DNA from: Corallococcus macrosporus
GTDB lineage: Bacteria; Myxococcota; Myxococcia; Myxococcales; Myxococcaceae
DNA: 64,000 bases
NCBI RefSeq assembly: GCF_017302985.1
Contig: NZ_JAFIMU010000017.1
Span: 620,001 to 684,000 of the forward strand
Direction: 5' to 3'
Numbering within the stretch: position 1 is the stretch's first letter; the number at the start of each line of letters is the position of its first letter. Below, in pieces: positions 62,182 through 64,000 of this stretch. The notes under the pieces were generated by a model. That model did no database searches. It saw only the letters and a list, made by a program, of their open reading frames with translations, and was not told the origin of the DNA. The position numbers were made by a program, and so were the translations under genes.

Positions 62182-63354
62182 TCAGCGGACCTCCAGCACG
62201 AAGGCCTGGGACGGCACGCCTGGCAGCCCCACGGCCTCGGCGAGCGCCGGGTCCAGCTCGTTGGGCAGCCGCCACGTCTGCCCCGTGGACTGCAGCAGGA
62301 TGACGCTGTAGCGGCCCGGGGGCACGGCCGTCAGCGGCACGGGCGCGGCGGGGTCGTGTGCGTCCAGGGCCTGCGCGCGGATGGCCACGGTCAGCTGCGG
62401 CACGAAGACGGGCTGCGGGCGGGGCTTGCCCTCCGCGTCCAGCAGCGCGGCGAGCGGGCCGTCGGGCACCAGGCCGGCCGCCAGCACCACGGTGTCCGCC
62501 TTGCCGTCGCGGTCGTAGTCCGTGTCGTCCACGTGGCCCGTCACGCCGTCCGCCAGCTTGCGCACGACGACGCGTGGCCAGACGACGTCCGGCTTGCCGT
62601 CGGCGTTGGCGTCGTCCGGGACGCCGTCCTTGTTGGCGTCCCCCAACTGGACCCAGAAGCCCGGGGGCCGCTGGTCCACCGCGCCGGTGAGGGGCTGCGG
62701 CGTGAGCGTCACCAGCTTCGTGGCCGTGCCGGCGGTGTTGAACTCGCGCGCGTCCGCGGTCTGGAAGGCCGGCCGGTCGAAGGGCACGGTGGCCGAGTCC
62801 GCGAAGGACACGGAGACGCCGGTGAGGGGCTGGGGCCAGCCGTCCGCGTCCGTCGTCACCTCCAGGATGCGCGTGGCGCCGGTGGCCGGGTCCACGGCGC
62901 CGCCGCCCACGTCGCCCGCGTTGGGCTCGGAGGTGACGCCGTACCAGGGGTTGAAGTCGGACACGTGGCAGGGCTGCGGCACGTTGCGGCAGGTGTCCGC
63001 GTCAATGAAGCCGCGCAGGAGGTAGCGGCCCGGGTCCACGAGGCTCAGCGAGAACGGCGCGGTGAACGGCCCCGGGGTGTTGTCCCCCAGGGACGCGCCG
63101 AACAGCTCCGCGGCGGTGACGACGGTGAAGGCCAGCGGCCGGCCGGAGCCCGCGGGCGGCGGCGGGTTGGCCGCGTCGTAGAGGAACACGATGGCGTTGC
63201 CGCGCGCGCGCGACTGCACCACGAGGCTGCCCTCGATGCGGGCCGAGCGCGTGTTCTGGCGGCCGTCCGCCGTGGGCACCACGTCCGGGGAGTCACAGCC
63301 GCCCGACAGCAGCGACGCGAGCGCGAAGGCGAGGAGGGAAAGGGGGCGCTTCAT
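62182..63354 (-). CDS. Lipoprotein coupled to the TonB-dependent receptor
   Basis: 390 residues. LLAFALASLLSGGCDSPD is a lipoprotein signal (LSGGC). Beta-rich stretches follow, among them GRYLLRGFIDADTCRNVPQPCHVSDFNPWYGVTSEPN. Ca-binding-like Asp-rich loops (DANKDGVPDDANADGKPDVVWP and DTDYDRDGKADTVV) resemble thrombospondin-type-3 or EF-like motifs. Ligand not known. The ATGA overlap with the receptor gene suggests they work as a pair in uptake (inference). Confidence 0.75.
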   Translation of the reverse strand: MKRPLSLLAFALASLLSGGCDSPDVVPTADGRQNTRSARIEGSLVVQSRARGNAIVFLYDAANPPPPAGSGRPLAFTVVTAAELFGASLGDNTPGPFTAPFSLSLVDPGRYLLRGFIDADTCRNVPQPCHVSDFNPWYGVTSEPNAGDVGGGAVDPATGATRILEVTTDADGWPQPLTGVSVSFADSATVPFDRPAFQTADAREFNTAGTATKLVTLTPQPLTGAVDQRPPGFWVQLGDANKDGVPDDANADGKPDVVWPRVVVRKLADGVTGHVDDTDYDRDGKADTVVLAAGLVPDGPLAALLDAEGKPRPQPVFVPQLTVAIRAQALDAHDPAAPVPLTAVPPGRYSVILLQSTGQTWRLPNELDPALAEAVGLPGVPSQAFVLEVR

Positions 63355-64000
63355 GGGGTCACCGTGAGGTTGGCGAACACGCGCCGCTCGATGCGGTTGC
63401 CGAAGGGGTGCTCCGAGTGGTTGCCGCCGAGCTGGCTGCCCTGCAGCGCCACGGAGACGAAGTCCTTCACCACGGTGTAGCCCACGCGGGCGTTGACGAC
63501 GGTGTACGCGGGGAGGTTGTTGGCGGTCAGGTCCACGCGCGTCGGGTCGGACGCGGAGGGCTCGCGCTCCACCCAGGTGGTGGAGGACGTGAACGCCGCT
63601 TCGATGCCGAACTCCAGGTCCGTGCGCGTGCGGTAGGTGACGCCGCCGAAGAGCCGGAACGCCGGCGTCTGGCTGCACGTGCCGCACTGGCCCTCGTCCC
63701 GCAGGTCGGAGCTGATGTGCTGGTACGCGGCGCTCGCCTTCACGCCCAGGCCGTCGATGGGGGACACGTTGATGCCCGCCTCGACGCCGCGCGCGGTGTA
63801 GATGGCGGCCTCGTTGGTGAACAGCGAGCGGCCCAGGAGGTAGCTGCCGCTGCCGCTGTCGTAGGACTCGCCGGCGGGCAGGGGCTGCACGGGCGATAGC
63901 GCGATGAGGTCCTTCACCGTGTTCTGGTAGAGGGCCACGTCCCAGTCCAGACCCAGGCGCGGGGACTCACCGCGCCAGCCCAGCTCCAGCGCGTTGAGGC
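63351..64000 (-). CDS. TonB-dependent receptor, C-terminal part, cut by the window end
   Basis: About 216 residues visible; the frame stays open to base 64000. Strands such as LNALELGWRGESPRLGLDWDVALYQ, IYTARGVEAGINVSPIDGLGVKASAAYQH, PAFRLFGGVTYRTRTDLEFGIEAAF and YTVVNARVGYTVVKDFVSVALQG are the outer barrel of TonB receptors. The C-terminus RRVFANLTVTP fits the family end. The plug domain would be upstream. It is ATGA-coupled to the lipoprotein. Confidence 0.85.
   Translation of the reverse strand, partial: LNALELGWRGESPRLGLDWDVALYQNTVKDLIALSPVQPLPAGESYDSGSGSYLLGRSLFTNEAAIYTARGVEAGINVSPIDGLGVKASAAYQHISSDLRDEGQCGTCSQTPAFRLFGGVTYRTRTDLEFGIEAAFTSSTTWVEREPSASDPTRVDLTANNLPAYTVVNARVGYTVVKDFVSVALQGSQLGGNHSEHPFGNRIERRVFANLTVTP

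Overview
The window is chromosomal DNA from a high-GC, aerobic, Gram-negative bacterium. It most resembles a myxobacterium of the Myxococcus/Corallococcus type. The case rests on strong G/C bias at third codon positions, many lipobox and signal-peptide proteins of unknown function, solo response-regulator receivers, an alternative complex III plus caa3 oxidase operon, and TonB and beta-barrel outer membrane proteins. The genus is inferred from gene content, not from a marker gene. I saw no rRNA, tRNA, CRISPR array, insertion sequence or prophage.

Layout. 1-9.4 kb: the 3' part of a secreted thermolysin-like protease with two PPC domains, two tandem DUF418 membrane proteins, a metallophosphoesterase, two degenerate receiver proteins, an XRE regulator, and an overlapping pair formed by an XPB-like helicase and a DUF790/Bax1-like nuclease. 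9.4-19.3 kb: envelope genes (barrels, a TIG-domain lipoprotein, a DUF481-like protein), a YheT hydrolase with a YkgJ-type cysteine cluster protein, a double zinc-ribbon membrane protein, a ferritin-like protein and a GNAT enzyme. A 1-kb divergent spacer at 11.1-12.2 kb carries a strand-asymmetric G-run minisatellite. 19.3-32.2 kb: one twelve-gene minus-strand operon, actABCDEF, a small membrane protein, sco, then ctaC-ctaD-ctaE-ctaF. It encodes quinol to cytochrome c to oxygen electron transfer. Its upstream region holds paired palindromes, a candidate promoter and a leader hairpin. 32.6-38.8 kb: the ligase-associated DNA damage response set (MBL-fold exonuclease, ATP-dependent ligase, Lhr-type helicase, PdeM phosphoesterase), followed by an HNH nuclease.

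40-49.5 kb: tryptophan synthesis in two convergent blocks. trpE-trpG runs on plus. aroF-trpD-(77-aa ORF)-trpC-trpF-trpB-trpA runs on minus. Three unrelated genes lie between them. The aroF upstream region has a perfect 18-bp palindrome nested in further inverted repeats. The 77-aa frame between trpD and trpC is built of 60-bp repeats and has ATGA overlaps at both ends.

49.6-64 kb: an FAD amine-oxidase-like protein, a subtilisin-like lipoprotein protease, a CPBP membrane protease, a ketopantoate-reductase-like enzyme, HtpG, an M49-like metalloprotein, a CrtW-like carotenoid ketolase, the MsrP/MsrQ periplasmic methionine sulfoxide repair pair, a canonical solo receiver, and a lipoprotein coupled to a TonB-dependent receptor cut by the window end.

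The strongest candidates for something undescribed are the repeat-built ORF in the trp operon, the aroF operator-like palindrome, the paired palindromes upstream of the act operon, and the G-run minisatellite.
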